From positions 1 through 6,032 of the forward strand of contig CAMLMQ010000177.1 of NCBI GenBank assembly GCA_946481135.1: DNA of 6,032 nt. The letters run 5' to 3'. The translations under genes were made by a program, and so were the position numbers. Position 1 is the stretch's first letter; every line of letters begins with the position of its first letter. Below, piece after piece: positions 4,977 to 6,032 of this stretch. The DNA is from an uncultured Microbacteriaceae bacterium (lineage in GTDB: Bacteria; Actinomycetota; Actinomycetes; Actinomycetales; Microbacteriaceae). The notes below the pieces were generated by a model. It was not told where the DNA came from. It searched no databases and saw only the letters and a list, made by a program, of their open reading frames with translations.

Positions 4977-6032
4977 TGAGCAGCCGCTTGCGTCCGGCCT
5001 GCTCGAACTGCACCTCGGCAATCGACTTCGTGCCCTGACCGGTGACGTTGACGACTCTGCCCTCGCCGAAGTCGGTATGACGGATGCGGTCACCGGCCTC
5101 GAGGGTGAGGTCGCCGTTGTCGCGCACCTTGCCGGTGATCTCGCTCGCCCACTCCCGCTTCACACGCGGCGGCGCGGGCGGCAGCGCCTCGGTCGAGTAC
5201 GAGAACCCGCGAGCCGGCCCGCCCGCGTAGCCGCGCGCGTTGAGGGCACGAGGGCGGGACCCCCGGCGGGAGGTCGCGTCGCCGGGCGACTGCTTCCACT
5301 CGATGAGGCCCGGCGGGATCTCCTGCAGGTACCGACTCGGCATCGCGACGCTCGTGTCGCCGAACGCCGACCGGGTCATCGACAGCGAGAGGAAGAGTCG
5401 CTTCTTCGCGCGGGTGATGCCGACGTAGAACAGCCGCCGCTCCTCGGCGAGCCCGCCGGGCTCCCCCGACGACATCCGGTGCGGCAGCAGGTCTTCCTCG
5501 ACCCCGGTGAGGAACACCGCGTCGTACTCCAACCCCTTCGCGGTGTGCAACGTCATGAGCGACACGTTGCCCGACGCATCCTCGATCTCGTCGGCGGCGG
5601 CGACGAGTGCGACCTCGGTGAGGAACTCCAGCAGCCCCGCATCCGGGTTGTTGCGCGTGAACTCCTTCGTGACGGCGACGAGTTCCTCGACGTTCTCGAT
5701 GCGCGCCTCGTCCTGCGGGTCGCGCGTCGCGCGCAGCGCGTCGAGGAAGCCGCTGCCGTTCAGCAGCGCGAGCAGGATGTCGGCGGGCTTGCCCCCCGCG
5801 AGGTGCTGCGCCTCGACCTCGTCGAACAGCTCCGCGAGGTCGAGGATCGCCTTCGTGACCTTCGGCCCGAACCCGAGCCGGCCGGCATCCCCGAGGGCGT
5901 CGCGCAGCGGCACGCCCATCTTGTCGGCGTGGTTCTGCAGGGCCGCCTCGGTGGCCGGTCCGATGCCGCGCTTGGGGGTGTTGAGGATGCGGCGCAGCGC
6001 GAGGTCGTCGGCGGGGTTCGCGACCTGGATGA
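4948..6032 (-). CDS. pcrA: ATP-dependent DNA helicase PcrA/UvrD, C-terminal part (5' end beyond window)
   Basis: This is the C-terminal 360 residues of an SF1A 3'-5' DNA helicase acting in nucleotide-excision repair, replication restart and transcription-coupled repair; the full protein is usually 750-850 residues. The frame enters at the right edge with IQVANPADDLALRRILNTPK (1-20) and RGIG (21-24), part of domain 2 including motif IV neighbours. Motif V is SLMTLHTAKGLEYDAVFLTG (157-176), and motif VI is RRLFYVGITRAKKRL (198-212), whose GITR arginine contacts ATP. A hydrophilic, low-complexity linker (about 247-310) follows. The end is a compact Tudor-like domain (312-360: AGDRIRHTDFGEGRVVNV and onward), which in PcrA/UvrD proteins contacts RNA polymerase. 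The Met at 5919 is internal, not a start. The stop (4950-4948) lies inside the convergent membrane gene, with no terminator between them. Actinobacteria often call this gene uvrD1. Confidence 0.96.
   Translation of the reverse strand, partial: IQVANPADDLALRRILNTPKRGIGPATEAALQNHADKMGVPLRDALGDAGRLGFGPKVTKAILDLAELFDEVEAQHLAGGKPADILLALLNGSGFLDALRATRDPQDEARIENVEELVAVTKEFTRNNPDAGLLEFLTEVALVAAADEIEDASGNVSLMTLHTAKGLEYDAVFLTGVEEDLLPHRMSSGEPGGLAEERRLFYVGITRAKKRLFLSLSMTRSAFGDTSVAMPSRYLQEIPPGLIEWKQSPGDATSRRGSRPRALNARGYAGGPARGFSYSTEALPPAPPRVKREWASEITGKVRDNGDLTLEAGDRIRHTDFGEGRVVNVTGQGTKSIAEVQFEQAGRKRLLIKIAPIEKL

Noticed and set aside
3851..5038. A 395-codon plus-strand frame overlapping the orphan membrane gene and pcrA
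   Set aside because: The product is Arg/Ala-rich with no helices or motifs; the neighbouring frame has clean membrane topology and an acceptable start.
2307..5093. A 928-codon open frame on the minus strand across the membrane protein genes and into pcrA
   Set aside because: It is an Arg/Pro/Ala-rich, low-complexity shadow frame running through four better-supported genes with clear helices, motifs and ribosome-binding sites; long accidental frames are expected in GC-rich DNA.

Overview
This is a GC-rich window with long shadow reading frames on the opposite strand of most genes, Ala/Arg/Val-rich proteins and GTG starts. Together with the partial pcrA and sucC genes at its ends, it looks like chromosomal DNA of a high-GC actinobacterium. 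Microbacteriaceae is my best guess, from the style of the promoters and proteins; I could not test this by search. Nothing marks it as a phage, plasmid, transposon or CRISPR region.

Layout, left to right. Positions 1-650 (minus) hold the N-terminal 216 residues of SucC, the succinyl-CoA synthetase beta subunit of the TCA cycle, running off the left edge. Positions 651-905 are a divergent intergenic region with a probable sucC promoter and a 22-bp imperfect palindrome. Positions 906-1349 (plus) encode a small secreted lipoprotein of unknown function. Positions 1382-2371 (plus) encode an aldo/keto reductase with an intact catalytic tetrad, apparently read from its own, possibly leaderless, promoter. 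A perfect 14-bp-stem hairpin at 2386-2418 separates it from the convergent minus-strand genes. Positions 2435-2965 and 3068-3592 (both minus) are two paralogous six-helix membrane proteins, a local duplication. Positions 3690-4976 (plus) encode an unrecognised eight-helix membrane protein with an extracytoplasmic CxxC motif, divergent from the second paralogue. Their shared 97-bp promoter region contains a 30-bp inverted repeat centred between the two -10 boxes. Positions 4948-6032 (minus) are the C-terminal 360 residues of the DNA helicase PcrA/UvrD, whose 3' end overlaps the membrane gene by 29 bp.

The two housekeeping genes pcrA and sucC share one strand and bracket a small accessory block of envelope proteins and one oxidoreductase. 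I see no evidence that the genes between them form one pathway. The most promising material is the membrane cluster at 2435-4976: a tandem duplicated pair plus a divergent orphan with a symmetric operator-like repeat. Most of the rest is ordinary chromosome, and I found no clearly new multi-gene system.
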